DNA of 43,605 nt from an uncultured Ruminococcus sp. (GCA_902780505.1 CACZFN010000014.1:1-43605); one strand, 5' to 3'; shown: positions 8,278 to 17,956, counted from the first letter of the stretch. The notes: generated by a model from the letters alone, not told the origin. Program-made: numbers and translations.

Positions 8278-9747
8278 TTACAGTATAAAGCATATAAGCC
8301 CCGAACAGCCTTCGTTTATCATTCGCTCGACAGTTTCACGCAGCTTCCTGCGTGCGTCATCGGGCAGCTTGTTCATTTTCGCGGCTAAGCCTTCGTTTAC
8401 AAGTTCGTGCAGGCTCTTGCCGAAAATGTTTGACTGCCATATCTTGTCTGGCTCGTTTTCATAGTCGCTCATCATGTACATCACAAGCTCCTGCGATTGC
8501 TTCTGTGAGCCAACAATGGGTGCAACTTCTGCATTGACAGTCGTTTTCATAATATGTATCGCCGGGGCAGCGGCTCTTAACCTTACGCCGTATTTTCCGC
8601 CCTGCTTGATTATTTCGGGCTCAGCAAGGTCAAGCTCGTTTATTGAGGGCATAACTATCCCATACCCTGTTTTTTCTACATCATCAAGTGCATCTTTGAA
8701 TTTCTCGAAACGCTTCTTTGTCTGTACAAGTGAAAGTATCTGCGGCATAAGGTCGCTCTCATTTTCAATGTCAAGCCCTGTGGTCTCGCCTATTATCCTG
8801 AAGAATAACTCCTGCCTTATACCCGCTGTTATCACGGCTGTGCCGGTCGAAAGGTCAGTGCTTGTGACATTGCAGCCGGTTATCTGCTCACACTCTCCGA
8901 GAAGTGACGCATACTTGTCTATATCGCGCAGTGTGTCTATATCCTTTGCACTTGAACGAACGAAAGAGTATATCTCTTTTCTCAGCCAGTGTTCCCTGTC
9001 AAGTGTATTTATCCATGTGGGCATCTCTATATTGATTTCCTTTAAGGGGAATGAATATAAAAGCTCTGTAAGTATCTTCTCCACATCTTCATTGTTAAGT
9101 TTGGCACAGCTCAGCGGCAGAACATTTCTCTGATATTTTTCACTGAGTCTTTTTGCAAGGGCAATGCTCTGTGCATCTGTCGGATCAAGGCAGTTGAGGA
9201 TTATCGCAAAGGGTTTGTTTATCGCTTTGAGTTCGTCGATGATCCGTTCTTCACATTCTTCGTATTCTGCACGCGGCAGGTCTGTAATGCTTCCGTCTGT
9301 CGTTATAACAAGGCCTACGGTAGAATGTTCGGTTATGACCTTCTGTGTCCCCACTTCCGCTGCCATATTGAAAGGAACTTCTCCTTCAAACCACGGCGTT
9401 GTCACCATTCGCGGGGCTTCGTTTTCTATATACCCGATGGCTGACGGTATAATGTATCCGACACAGTCTATCATTCTTACGTTCATTTTCGCACTGCCAA
9501 GAGTTATGCTGACAGCTTCCTCGGGGATAAACTTAGGCTCCGTCGTCATTATCGTGCGCCCGCCTGATGACTGGGGGAGTTCGTCTATCGTGCGCTCTTT
9601 CATCTGGTCGCTCTCAATGTTCGGTATAACGGTTTCCTCCATAAACCGGTTTATAAATGTCGATTTGCCTGTTCTTACAGGACCTACTACCCCTATGTAG
9701 ATATTGCCCTGCGTTCTTTCGGCAATACCTGAATATATGTCTTGCAT
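8278..9747 (-). CDS. spoIVA: Stage IV sporulation protein A, coat morphogenetic ATPase
   Basis: SpoIVA polymerises by ATP hydrolysis on the forespore surface and forms the basement layer of the spore coat. This 489-aa protein has the family's length and layout: an N-terminal P-loop GPVRTGKS (residues 22-29), the following TIDELPQS and GGRTIMTTEP signatures, a Walker-B-like MIDCVGY, and the short C-terminal tail (CSGLICFIL) needed in this family for localisation. Start ATG 9747 follows AAAGGAG by 7 nt. It is 19 bp downstream of the sipL-like gene and shares its transcript. This is strong evidence that the organism has a sporulation programme. Confidence 0.97.
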   Translation of the reverse strand: MQDIYSGIAERTQGNIYIGVVGPVRTGKSTFINRFMEETVIPNIESDQMKERTIDELPQSSGGRTIMTTEPKFIPEEAVSITLGSAKMNVRMIDCVGYIIPSAIGYIENEAPRMVTTPWFEGEVPFNMAAEVGTQKVITEHSTVGLVITTDGSITDLPRAEYEECEERIIDELKAINKPFAIILNCLDPTDAQSIALAKRLSEKYQRNVLPLSCAKLNNEDVEKILTELLYSFPLKEINIEMPTWINTLDREHWLRKEIYSFVRSSAKDIDTLRDIDKYASLLGECEQITGCNVTSTDLSTGTAVITAGIRQELFFRIIGETTGLDIENESDLMPQILSLVQTKKRFEKFKDALDDVEKTGYGIVMPSINELDLAEPEIIKQGGKYGVRLRAAAPAIHIMKTTVNAEVAPIVGSQKQSQELVMYMMSDYENEPDKIWQSNIFGKSLHELVNEGLAAKMNKLPDDARRKLRETVERMINEGCSGLICFIL

Positions 9748-9766
9748 AGTGCTTTCTCCTTTCTTT

Positions 9767-11326
9767 TCAGCTTATTAGCGGTATAAGAAGCATTTCGCCT
9801 GCACGGGGTGCGTTGACGTCAAGCTCGTTTTCCTGCTCTATCCCTTCGACAGATGTTCCGTATTTTTTGGCAAGTTCCCAGACATCCGCACCCTCGTCAC
9901 ACCTGCAAAGCTTTAAAGCACAGCTTTTTTCACGTTTTCTCGGTTTATCGGTATCTACCGTGATATCGGTGATGAATTCCGCTTCTGTGTTTTCAAAGTA
10001 GCTTCCTGATGTGATTATCACAGCTGTCAGTTCGGCAGTGCTTTCATCGCTGAGTCTGAATGAAACACTCCTTACAAATGCGTTTACGTTGAATACCGCG
10101 CCCTCTGAACAGGTCAGTTCTTTTCCGAGAGAACGTTCAAACGGTTCTTCTCTTTCGCTGTAAAACGGTCTGCCGCTTTCACTCTTTCCTATCACAGAGC
10201 ATTTCAGGTTCCCGAAAAGCGTGTATTCTTTTTTGTCTGCATCATACCTGACAGACACACCGCTTAGCTCTCCCCACGCATCAAAGATCTGCGAGATCGG
10301 CTCGTCAGCCGGCTTTATATTTATACTTTTGCTGTCTGAAAGGTCAAATTCTGTCGGGCTTCCTATAAGCGTAAGTGTTTCTTTTTTCAGGGTGGTCTCA
10401 TATCTTGTCGAATAGGCATCTGTCACTGCCTGTGTTTCACAAAGTTTCAGTGCCGTGATGCTGACAAGCAGCACGACTTCGCCCTCAAGTGTGGGCTGCC
10501 CTTCGCCCTTTGGTATCACTTCGCAGCTTATACAGCTTATGTCTACAGCGGTAGTGAAGCTTTCGTCTATCCCGTCAACATCGACCACCTGACTGAACGG
10601 AATAGTAAATTTCATGTTTTCAAAGCCCTCACTGCCGTCCTGAGAATTGCAGCTGTAAAGCATTGTGACCTCTGCATCGCCCTTTACCACAAGCTTGCCT
10701 GCTATGATCTTCTGTTCGCCTTTGAGCACCGCACAGCTGCATCTTATCATTGATGCGGGTGCTGGTTTGGAAGCACCAAGTTCAAATTCTTCCACTATGG
10801 TTATGCGCTTGGCTGCCGTTATCAGCTTTTCGGGGCAGGTAATGTTCCTGCGCTTTAACTGTATCCCGCTGCCGAAGGCATTAAGTAAAAGCTTTCCGCT
10901 TTCTTTTGCGGTAACTTTTATCTTTACCGTAACAGCCCCGCGTGCATCGATACGGCGCTTGTTTACGACTCTGCAATTTATGTAGTCGCACACAGGTGTC
11001 AGGCGTACATCAGCATTTTTGACACTTTCGGGCAGGTCAATGCTTTTTGAATAGGAAAGCTTCTGTTCAACGAAGCTTAGCGTAGAGCTGTTTTCGCTTT
11101 CATAAAGTATCCTTAGTGTTACCGCAAGCTCAAAGTCAAGCTTTGCCCCGTTTACGTCCCATGATATGATCTTTGGCTCTGCCTTGCAGCCCTGTATCCT
11201 GAAAATGTCAGGGCAGTAATCCGCAAGAACAAAATCCTTTTCCACGCTCAGCTCACAGCTGTCATCTAAAATCGTTTTCAGGCAGTCAAAGCTTTCGCGG
11301 TCAAGTTTAAAGTCGTTTGCTGTCAT
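9767..11326 (-). CDS. sipL: SipL-like coat morphogenetic protein (DUF3794/SPOCS plus LysM)
   Basis: A 519-aa protein with no signal peptide or membrane segment, made of repeated beta-rich DUF3794/SPOCS modules and a C-terminal LysM domain (last about 45 residues: CDEGADVWELAKKYGTSVEG, then NAPRAGEMLLIP). This architecture is that of clostridial SipL, which binds SpoIVA through LysM and is needed for coat assembly around the forespore. Adjacency to spoIVA supports the assignment. I take ATG 11326 as the start: GGAGG lies 9 nt upstream, and the N-terminus MTANDFKLDRESFD fits. The longer in-frame reading to 11473 would add 49 residues that do not look coding and would swallow the promoter. A SigE-like promoter precedes the gene. 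Confidence 0.88.
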   Translation of the reverse strand: MTANDFKLDRESFDCLKTILDDSCELSVEKDFVLADYCPDIFRIQGCKAEPKIISWDVNGAKLDFELAVTLRILYESENSSTLSFVEQKLSYSKSIDLPESVKNADVRLTPVCDYINCRVVNKRRIDARGAVTVKIKVTAKESGKLLLNAFGSGIQLKRRNITCPEKLITAAKRITIVEEFELGASKPAPASMIRCSCAVLKGEQKIIAGKLVVKGDAEVTMLYSCNSQDGSEGFENMKFTIPFSQVVDVDGIDESFTTAVDISCISCEVIPKGEGQPTLEGEVVLLVSITALKLCETQAVTDAYSTRYETTLKKETLTLIGSPTEFDLSDSKSINIKPADEPISQIFDAWGELSGVSVRYDADKKEYTLFGNLKCSVIGKSESGRPFYSEREEPFERSLGKELTCSEGAVFNVNAFVRSVSFRLSDESTAELTAVIITSGSYFENTEAEFITDITVDTDKPRKREKSCALKLCRCDEGADVWELAKKYGTSVEGIEQENELDVNAPRAGEMLLIPLIS

Positions 11327-11384
11327 TTTGTTTATCCTCCCGTGAATGTATTGAAATAAGCATACTGCGCTTTGTTTCTGATAA

Positions 11385-11413
11385 ATTATATGCACCCGGC
11401 ACCGCCTGTATTC
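11385..11413 (-). promoter_or_regulatory. Possible SigE-type sporulation promoter for sipL-spoIVA
   Basis: On the minus strand, GAATACA (11413-11407), 14 bp, then CATATAAT (11392-11385). The spacing and CATAnnnT form fit the mother-cell sigma-E pattern as known in Bacillus and Clostridium; the -35 is a partial match. It is about 55 bp from the sipL start. Inference only. Confidence 0.4.
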
Positions 11414-11500
11414 CATGAATTTTACAGTCCGTAAAAACGTACTGTCTATATATCGCCTGCATAAATCTGACAAAAAAGGTTACAATTTGGTTAATGCACC

Positions 11501-11530
11501 TTTACAAATATAATCTTTGTGTGCTATAAT
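11501..11530 (+). promoter_or_regulatory. Extended -10 promoter of the topoisomerase operon
   Basis: TTTACA (11501-11506), 18-bp spacer, TATAAT (11525-11530) preceded by TGC. The leader to the ATG at 11571 is about 35 nt. Confidence 0.65.
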
Positions 11531-11570
11531 AATATTTGATTTTGTTTTATTAATGTTTAAGGAGAGCTTT

Positions 11571-13562
11571 ATGGCAAAGAAAAAATATACTGATGAAGAT
11601 ATTACCCTGTTAAAGGGGGCTGACAGGGTAAGGGAACGCCCTGCGGTAATTTTCGGCTCTGACGGTATTGAGGGCTGTAAACATTCTGTGTTTGAGATTC
11701 TTTCAAACTCTATCGACGAAGCCCGTGACGGTCACGGCAATAAGATAGTTCTGACGGTATTTAATGACCGTTCGATCGAAGTCGAGGACTTCGGGCGCGG
11801 CTGCCCTGTCGATTATAATGCAAATGAAAAGAGGTATAATTGGGAACTTGTATACTGCGAGCTTTATGCGGGCGGCAAGTTCAATAATAATTCCGGCGAT
11901 AATTACGAGTATGCACTCGGTCTGAACGGGCTTGGTGCGTGTGCAACGCAGTATGCTTCAAAATATATGGACGTTACTGTTTACCGTGACGGGTTTAAGT
12001 ATTCACTTCATTTTGAAAAGGGCGAAAACGTCGGCGGGCTGTCTAAAGAGGAATATAAGGGCAGGCGTACCGGTACTGTCACACGCTGGCTTCCTGACCT
12101 TGATGTTTTTACCGATATAGATATCGAGCCCGAGTATTTTGAGGATATACTCAAAAAGCAGGCTGTTGTAAACCCGAACGTTGAATTTGTGCTCAAGCTG
12201 CAAAGGGAGAATAATTCCTTTGAGGAAAAAAGCTTCCTTTATGAAAACGGCATAAGCGATTATGTTGCCGAACTTGCAGGCGGGGAAAACCTGACTTCTG
12301 TACAGCTTTTTACCGGAGAGCGCAAAGGTAAGGACAGAGCCGATATGGAAGAATACAAGGTAAGGCTCAATGTCGCTTTCACATTTTCAAATAAAGTGGC
12401 TGTTACGGAGTATTTTCATAATTCAAGCTTTCTTGAACACGGCGGTTCGCCCGAAGATGCCGTTAAGCTTGCTTTTACAAATCAGATAAGCACGTATATC
12501 AAGGACGCAGGCAAGTATCTTAAAAATGAAAAAGCGATAAAATACGAAGACGTTTCCGATTCGCTCGTGCTTGTTTCAAGTTCGTTCTCGACTAAGACAA
12601 GCTACGCAAACCAGACTAAAAAGGCTATCACAAATAAGTTTATCAAGGAATGTATGACCGAGTTTTTGAAGCATAATTTGGAGGTATATTTCATTGAAAA
12701 CCCTGACGAAGCCAACCGTATCGCCGAACAGGCACTAATTAATAAACGCTCACGCGAAAGGGCTGAAAAGTCAAGGATAGATATAAAGAAAAACCTTCAG
12801 GGCAAGATAGACCTTGCTAATCAGGTGCAGAAGTTCGTTGACTGCCGTTCCAAAGACCTTGAAAAGAGGGAACTTTATATAGTTGAGGGTGATTCGGCTT
12901 TAGGCTCTGTCAAAATGGCGAGAGATGCTGAATTTCAGGCGGTAATGCCTGTGAGGGGCAAGATACTCAACTGCCTTAAAGCGGATTATGACAGGATATT
13001 CAAATCTGAGATAATAACTGATCTTATACGTGTTCTCGGATGTGGCGTTGATGTTAAAACGAGCAAGAACAAAGACCTTTCAACATTCAACATTGAAAAC
13101 CTTCGCTGGAATAAGATAATAATATGTACTGATGCCGACTATGACGGCTTCCAGATAAGAACGCTTATACTTGCCATGCTTTACAGGCTCACACCAAGGC
13201 TTATTGATGACGGATATGTGTATATCGCCGAAACACCGCTTTTTGAGATAACCGCAAAGGACGGCAAAAAGGAAAAGAAATACTTTGCCTATGACGAACC
13301 CGAGCGTAATGATATCCTTAAAAAGATAGGGGATAAAAAGTATACTATCCAGCGTTCAAAGGGGCTTGGTGAGAACGAACCCGATATGATGGCGCTTACC
13401 ACGATGAACCCCGACACAAGACGGCTTATAAAGATAGAACCGACCGATGCCGAGATGACCGAGTGGATGTTCAATATACTGCTTGGTGATGACCTTGCCG
13501 GCAGAAAGGAATTTATAACCAACAACGGTGCTGATTATCTTGATATGGCGGATATAAGCTGA
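11571..13562 (+). CDS. Type II topoisomerase B subunit (ParE/GyrB-like)
   Basis: An ATP-dependent DNA topoisomerase subunit of 663 aa. The GHKL ATPase is visible as ILSNSIDEARDG (ATP/Mg Asn) and YEYALGLNGLGACA (ATP lid). The TOPRIM domain has EGDSALGS (Glu439) and DADYDG (Asp521, Asp523), the metal ligands. The usual EGDSAGG reads EGDSALG here, and the protein is divergent from a standard GyrB. I chose ATG 11571 because AAGGAGAG lies 5 nt upstream; the longer in-frame reading has no RBS and overlaps the promoter. A partner A subunit lies at 14769 with one membrane-protein gene between. It is more likely a second, topoisomerase-IV-like enzyme than the main gyrase, which cannot be checked here. 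Confidence 0.85.
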   Translation: MAKKKYTDEDITLLKGADRVRERPAVIFGSDGIEGCKHSVFEILSNSIDEARDGHGNKIVLTVFNDRSIEVEDFGRGCPVDYNANEKRYNWELVYCELYAGGKFNNNSGDNYEYALGLNGLGACATQYASKYMDVTVYRDGFKYSLHFEKGENVGGLSKEEYKGRRTGTVTRWLPDLDVFTDIDIEPEYFEDILKKQAVVNPNVEFVLKLQRENNSFEEKSFLYENGISDYVAELAGGENLTSVQLFTGERKGKDRADMEEYKVRLNVAFTFSNKVAVTEYFHNSSFLEHGGSPEDAVKLAFTNQISTYIKDAGKYLKNEKAIKYEDVSDSLVLVSSSFSTKTSYANQTKKAITNKFIKECMTEFLKHNLEVYFIENPDEANRIAEQALINKRSRERAEKSRIDIKKNLQGKIDLANQVQKFVDCRSKDLEKRELYIVEGDSALGSVKMARDAEFQAVMPVRGKILNCLKADYDRIFKSEIITDLIRVLGCGVDVKTSKNKDLSTFNIENLRWNKIIICTDADYDGFQIRTLILAMLYRLTPRLIDDGYVYIAETPLFEITAKDGKKEKKYFAYDEPERNDILKKIGDKKYTIQRSKGLGENEPDMMALTTMNPDTRRLIKIEPTDAEMTEWMFNILLGDDLAGRKEFITNNGADYLDMADIS

Positions 13563-13578
13563 TCGTTCGGAGAAAAAC

Positions 13579-14748
13579 ATGAGTGATACCGAGAACTTAA
13601 TAGATACCTTTATGGGCATGATAGTAATGGCAGTTTTAGTATTCTTGCTCGTTTTGGTGCCGCTGCTGCTTATTATGTATAATACGCTTGTCTTTTCAAA
13701 AAAGATAAGCCGGGGAAAATACTTTCCCAAAAAAGGAAAGCTGCTTGATTTTGCAACTGTTATTTACGGCTTTGTGCTGCTTGTTTCGTGGATTTTAGCT
13801 TTTTGCGGTGATACAGAATGGTATGATCCTATAGTCCTCGGCGGGGGCGGGACATCTAATCATACCCCCATATCAGATGCTTACTCGGCTATGTTCTATC
13901 TGCCTGTGATATTGGGCGGTGTCTTTCTTCTTATTATGCTTCACAGCAAAAGCAAAAGGCCGCCGCTTATGACTGTTATCATGATAGCGGTCATTATGAT
14001 AGCCGATATCAAGCTCTTTTTGCTTGTGGTTCAGCTTATGCTCCCAGACGGCGAGGGTGATGCGGGCAGCGCTTACTTTTTACCGCCGCTTGTGTATGCA
14101 CTTAATTACCTGCTTGTCACGGTAAGGGCGATGCGTAAGGAGATATCCTCGCAGCTTGAATATCTCTCTTATAATAAAGAAAACGGCTCAGGGCTTTCAC
14201 GCAAGCTTTATGTGCTGCTTGATAGGTCATATAAATGGGTGATAGCGGGCTTTATCCTCCTGCTGCCCGTGATAGCTGTAGTGACTATAGTGTTTATACT
14301 TAAAGGTGAGGGCGCAGACGGCGTAATAAAGGAATTTACAGAAACAGCTGACTGGACGTTTTCTCAGAAAACGCCCCCGCCGCCTGAATACTATGAAGGA
14401 CACTACCTCTGTACAGTTGCCGCGGGCGGACACAGAAGGATAGTCAGGCCCACACGCTTTGGCGTAAGACGCGGCGAGCGGATAATAGTCAACCGCCAGC
14501 TTTGTACAGCCAATGCCTTTGAGGAGCTTATAATGAAAAAAACACCGCGCTTTCATAAAGCAGTGAGGGGTTTTTATGATAAGCACGGCTATCCGCTTAG
14601 CAAAAAGATAACAACAAAGCTAAGAGCTGATATAGTGTATCTGCTTATGAAGCCGCTTGAATGGCTTTTCCTGCTCACACTTTATCTTTTTGATAAATAC
14701 CCCGAGCGCAGGATAGCTTTGCAATATACAGAAAATACCTGTCATTAA
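13579..14748 (+). CDS. Polytopic membrane protein with conserved cytoplasmic tail (DUF6688-like)
   Basis: A 389-aa protein starting 16 bp after the topoisomerase B gene (RBS GGAGAA). Six hydrophobic segments are visible in the first two thirds: one near residues 12-35, then near 53-75, 95-118, 131-155, 165-180 and 215-240. A cytoplasmic tail follows, with YLCTVAAGGHRRIVRP, RFGVRRGERIIVNRQL and ANAFEELI; then a last stretch, LLMKPLEWLFLLTLYL, near the C-terminus. I associate this tail pattern with the DUF6688 family from memory, with modest certainty. Its function is not known. Its position inside the topoisomerase operon on the same strand, with tight spacing on both sides, means it is co-transcribed, though a functional link is not shown. 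Confidence 0.7.
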   Translation: MSDTENLIDTFMGMIVMAVLVFLLVLVPLLLIMYNTLVFSKKISRGKYFPKKGKLLDFATVIYGFVLLVSWILAFCGDTEWYDPIVLGGGGTSNHTPISDAYSAMFYLPVILGGVFLLIMLHSKSKRPPLMTVIMIAVIMIADIKLFLLVVQLMLPDGEGDAGSAYFLPPLVYALNYLLVTVRAMRKEISSQLEYLSYNKENGSGLSRKLYVLLDRSYKWVIAGFILLLPVIAVVTIVFILKGEGADGVIKEFTETADWTFSQKTPPPPEYYEGHYLCTVAAGGHRRIVRPTRFGVRRGERIIVNRQLCTANAFEELIMKKTPRFHKAVRGFYDKHGYPLSKKITTKLRADIVYLLMKPLEWLFLLTLYLFDKYPERRIALQYTENTCH

Positions 14749-14768
14749 TAGTAAAAGGAAATGATAAA

Positions 14769-17009
14769 ATGCCAAGAAAAAAGAAAACCGAAGAACCAAA
14801 GCGCCCTGTAAGCAATATAGATGCATATATCGCAGGGGCAGGTCAGGTAGTAGATGAACCTATAACACAGACGCTTGAAAAAAACTATATGCCATACGCT
14901 ATGAGCGTCATAGTTTCGCGTGCATTCCCGGAGATAGACGGCTTTAAGCCGTCACACAGAAAGCTTTTATACACCATGTATAAAATGGGGCTTATCACGG
15001 GCGGGCTAACAAAAAGTGCAAATATCGTCGGTCAGACTATGCGTCTTAACCCGCACGGCGATGCGGCGATATACGATACTATGGTGCGCCTTGCAAGGGG
15101 CAATGAAGCGCTTCTGCACCCGTATGTGCTCAGCAAGGGAAACTTCGGCAAGGCGTATTCAGCAAATATGGCGTGCGCCGCCCCGCGTTATACTGAAGCG
15201 AAACTTGAACCTATATGCAATGAGCTGTTTCGGGATATTGATAAAAACACTGTCGATTTTGTCCCGAACTATGACAATACAATGCAGGAACCGCTTCTTC
15301 TTCCTGCGACGTTCCCGTCAATACTTGTAAATGCTAATGTCGGCATAGGTGTTTCAATGGCGTCGGCGATCTGCCCGTTCAATCTCAAAGAGATATGTGA
15401 AGCCGCGATCGTCCGTATGCGGGATAAGGAAGCTGACCTTATCGGCATAGTAAAAGGGCCTGACTTCCCCGGCGGGGCATTCATGCTTTACGATGAAGCG
15501 GAGCTTGACAAGGTGTACCGCACAGGCAGGGGATCTATAAAGCTCAGGGCAAAGTATAATTACGTCAAGGACGGCAATCTTATAGAAATAACCGAAATAC
15601 CTGCAACTACCACTATTGAAGCAATAATAGAGAAGATAGTTGCACTTGTAAAGGCGGGTAAGATAAGGGAAATACAGTACGTCCGTGACGAAACGGATAT
15701 AACAGGCCTTAAAATAGCGATCGACCTCAAACGCGGCACCGATCCCGATAAGCTTATGCAGAAGCTTTATAAGCTCACTCCATTGCAGGATTCGTATCCG
15801 TGTAACTTCAATGTGCTCGTGCACGGCTACCCGAAAGTTATGGGCGTGTACGAAATTCTGGACGAGTGGATAGACTTCCGCGTTGGTTGCGTGAAGCGCA
15901 GAACTGCTTTTGATATCGAGCGCAAAAAGGAAAGGCTCCACCTGCTCAAAGGTCTTGGAAAGATACTTCTTGACATCGACAAGGCGATAAAGATAATACG
16001 TCAGACCGAGGAAGAAGATGAGGTCATCGGAAACCTTATGATAGGCTTTTCAATAGACGAGGTGCAGGCTGAGTATGTAGCGGAAATAAAGCTAAGACAT
16101 CTGAACCGTGAGTATATCCTCAAAAAGACGGCTGAAACCGACGAACTTGAAAAGGATATAGAAGAACTTGAAGATATCCTTGGCAGTGACAGGAAAATAA
16201 AGAAACTTATAAAGACCGAGCTTGAAGATGTTATCAAAAAATACGGGCAGGAAAGAAAGACACAGTTCTACTATGCATCTGACGAGCAGGAGGTAGAGAT
16301 AGAGGACGATACCCCGGATTATCAGTGTACATTCTTCCTGTCAAGAAGCGGCTATTTCAAGAAGATCACCCCGCAGTCACTCAGAATGTCAAATGACCAG
16401 AAGTGCAAGGAGGGTGACTTTATATCCCAGACAGTCGAAGCAACGAATAAGACAGAGATCCTTTTCTTTACTGATACCGCTGCTGTATATAAATCACGCG
16501 GATCCGATTTTTCCGATACCAAAGCAAGCGCTCTCGGTGATTTTGTTCCTGCAAAGCTGAGTTTTGACGAGGGTGCGAACGTGTTTAAAATGGTTACGAC
16601 TACAGATTATTCGGGCTACCTGATATTTGTTTTTGAAAACGGTAAGTGTGCAAAGGTCCCACTCAGTGCATATGCTACAAAAACAAACCGTAAGAAGCTT
16701 ACAAACGCCTACGGCACAAAGGCGAAACTTGTTGATCTGTTCTTTGTTGAAGAAAATGCTGAGATCATGCTGCGTTCGACAAACGGACGTATGATAATAT
16801 TTGATACTGCACTGCTTTCGCCTAAGGCCGCAAGGGACACACAGGGCGTTGCCGCAATGACACTAAAGGCAAAGGGCACAACAGTAGACAAGGCGTTTGT
16901 GATAGACACAGCAAAGGCAGAAGAACTTTCAAAATACAGAGTTAAAAATATCCCCGCAGCCGGCAGTTTTGCAAAGGATATAGAAGATCCCGATCAGATG
17001 CATTTCTGA
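14769..17009 (+). CDS. Type II topoisomerase A subunit (ParC/GyrA-like)
   Basis: A 746-aa DNA cleavage/religation subunit. The N-terminal core has NYMPYAMSVIVSRAFPEIDG, DGFKPSHRKLLYTM, the HGDAAIYDTMVRLARG region equivalent to the quinolone pocket, and the catalytic tyrosine in APRYTEAKL (Tyr141). A coiled-coil region with many Glu/Lys (about residues 415-490) and a beta-rich C-terminal domain follow. The segment before the tyrosine reads GNFGKAYSANMACAAPRY, unlike the GNFG(S)xDGDxAAxMRY of standard GyrA/ParC, so the enzyme is from a divergent branch. RBS AAAGGA precedes ATG 14769. It forms the A2B2 partner of the 11571 gene. No clear terminator follows. Confidence 0.87.
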   Translation: MPRKKKTEEPKRPVSNIDAYIAGAGQVVDEPITQTLEKNYMPYAMSVIVSRAFPEIDGFKPSHRKLLYTMYKMGLITGGLTKSANIVGQTMRLNPHGDAAIYDTMVRLARGNEALLHPYVLSKGNFGKAYSANMACAAPRYTEAKLEPICNELFRDIDKNTVDFVPNYDNTMQEPLLLPATFPSILVNANVGIGVSMASAICPFNLKEICEAAIVRMRDKEADLIGIVKGPDFPGGAFMLYDEAELDKVYRTGRGSIKLRAKYNYVKDGNLIEITEIPATTTIEAIIEKIVALVKAGKIREIQYVRDETDITGLKIAIDLKRGTDPDKLMQKLYKLTPLQDSYPCNFNVLVHGYPKVMGVYEILDEWIDFRVGCVKRRTAFDIERKKERLHLLKGLGKILLDIDKAIKIIRQTEEEDEVIGNLMIGFSIDEVQAEYVAEIKLRHLNREYILKKTAETDELEKDIEELEDILGSDRKIKKLIKTELEDVIKKYGQERKTQFYYASDEQEVEIEDDTPDYQCTFFLSRSGYFKKITPQSLRMSNDQKCKEGDFISQTVEATNKTEILFFTDTAAVYKSRGSDFSDTKASALGDFVPAKLSFDEGANVFKMVTTTDYSGYLIFVFENGKCAKVPLSAYATKTNRKKLTNAYGTKAKLVDLFFVEENAEIMLRSTNGRMIIFDTALLSPKAARDTQGVAAMTLKAKGTTVDKAFVIDTAKAEELSKYRVKNIPAAGSFAKDIEDPDQMHF

Positions 17010-17058
17010 TGCTTTGCAACTGCACTTTTGCCGGAAAGACCATTTTGTTCACCGTTTA

Positions 17059-17087
17059 TTGACATTTGCGGAAAAATGTGATATTAT
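17059..17087 (+). promoter_or_regulatory. SigA-type promoter of the zinc-ribbon gene
   Basis: TTGACA (17059-17064), 17-bp spacer, TATTAT (17082-17087). The ATG is at 17124. Confidence 0.75.
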
Positions 17088-17123
17088 GTAAATAACAGTA
17101 GAATCTGAAGGGGGATTGCCCGT

Positions 17124-17951
17124 ATGGATTGCCCGAAATGTCATAAGCCTGTAGGCGAAAATGACGCAGTATGCAAAAACTGCGGCCTTGTGCTTCGTGA
17201 AGAAGCTGCAAAGCCTAAAAAGACAGGCTTGCTCGGTAAAAGATCAAGCGAAAGAAAAAAGGATAAGACTGAACTTTCCTTTGTACGCCCTGTAAAGCGT
17301 GACGGCGGTGAGCTTTCAGCACCGGGGAGGACGGCTTTTGATAAGATAAGGCTTGGTATCATAGCGCTTATAGTGATAGCCGCGGCGGTTGTCGTTATAG
17401 TGATAATCCTGCACTTTGTGTCATCAGGCGGGGAAAAGACGGCGGAAAAGCTTTCGGAATATATAAACAAGCCTATGTCTATAGCTGAGGATAAGGTCGA
17501 AATACACCTCAAAGAGGAATCTGCGTTTGACGGTGTCAATAATGCAGTGAAATTTGATTATATCTATGAAGCTGATGATGATGTAAAGATAGATGATGTC
17601 AGATACCCCGAATGGTCAGTGGGCGTGAATGTTGATGAAGACGACGATATAACAAGTGTTACATATACCGATTTCACAGTGCTTGAAAAGAACCATAAGG
17701 GGATAAAGCGTGACGGCCTTATAAATAAGGACGATTTTGAAAGCGGTGATAAGCTTAAAAATGTTCTGAGTGAGATAGGCCTTGATGCTTACAGTATAAC
17801 ATACCAGATAATCGGTAAGACTTATGTTTTTAAATACTACTATACACTTGATAACGGTGATGCAAGGGCAGTTATACTTACGGCTGTCTTTGATGATGAT
17901 GACAGGCTCGATTATGTGACTTCGCGCTTTGTTTTTCCGTCAGATATGTGA
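17124..17951 (+). CDS. Zinc-ribbon, single-pass membrane protein of unknown function
   Basis: A 275-aa protein with three parts: an N-terminal cytoplasmic zinc ribbon (CPKC at 3-6, CKNC at 17-20), a basic linker, one membrane helix (about residues 77-99, Ile/Val/Ala-rich), and an acidic outer domain of about 170 residues with two similar beta-rich halves. The outer domain includes a YEADDDVKIDDV stretch and a C-terminal FKYYYTLDNGDARAV. I do not recognise the outer domain. The next gene, the PASTA pseudokinase, has the same plan (zinc ribbon, cytoplasmic part, one helix, outer part), so the two may act in one envelope-sensing system, but a terminator and a promoter lie between them. RBS AAGGGGG is 9 nt upstream of the ATG. 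Confidence 0.75.
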   Translation: MDCPKCHKPVGENDAVCKNCGLVLREEAAKPKKTGLLGKRSSERKKDKTELSFVRPVKRDGGELSAPGRTAFDKIRLGIIALIVIAAAVVVIVIILHFVSSGGEKTAEKLSEYINKPMSIAEDKVEIHLKEESAFDGVNNAVKFDYIYEADDDVKIDDVRYPEWSVGVNVDEDDDITSVTYTDFTVLEKNHKGIKRDGLINKDDFESGDKLKNVLSEIGLDAYSITYQIIGKTYVFKYYYTLDNGDARAVILTAVFDDDDRLDYVTSRFVFPSDM

Positions 17952-17956
17952 TCAAT

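Noticed and set aside
8474-9133. 219-codon frame opposite spoIVA
   Set aside because: It is antisense to a certain gene and has a Ser/Ile/Val-biased shadow composition.
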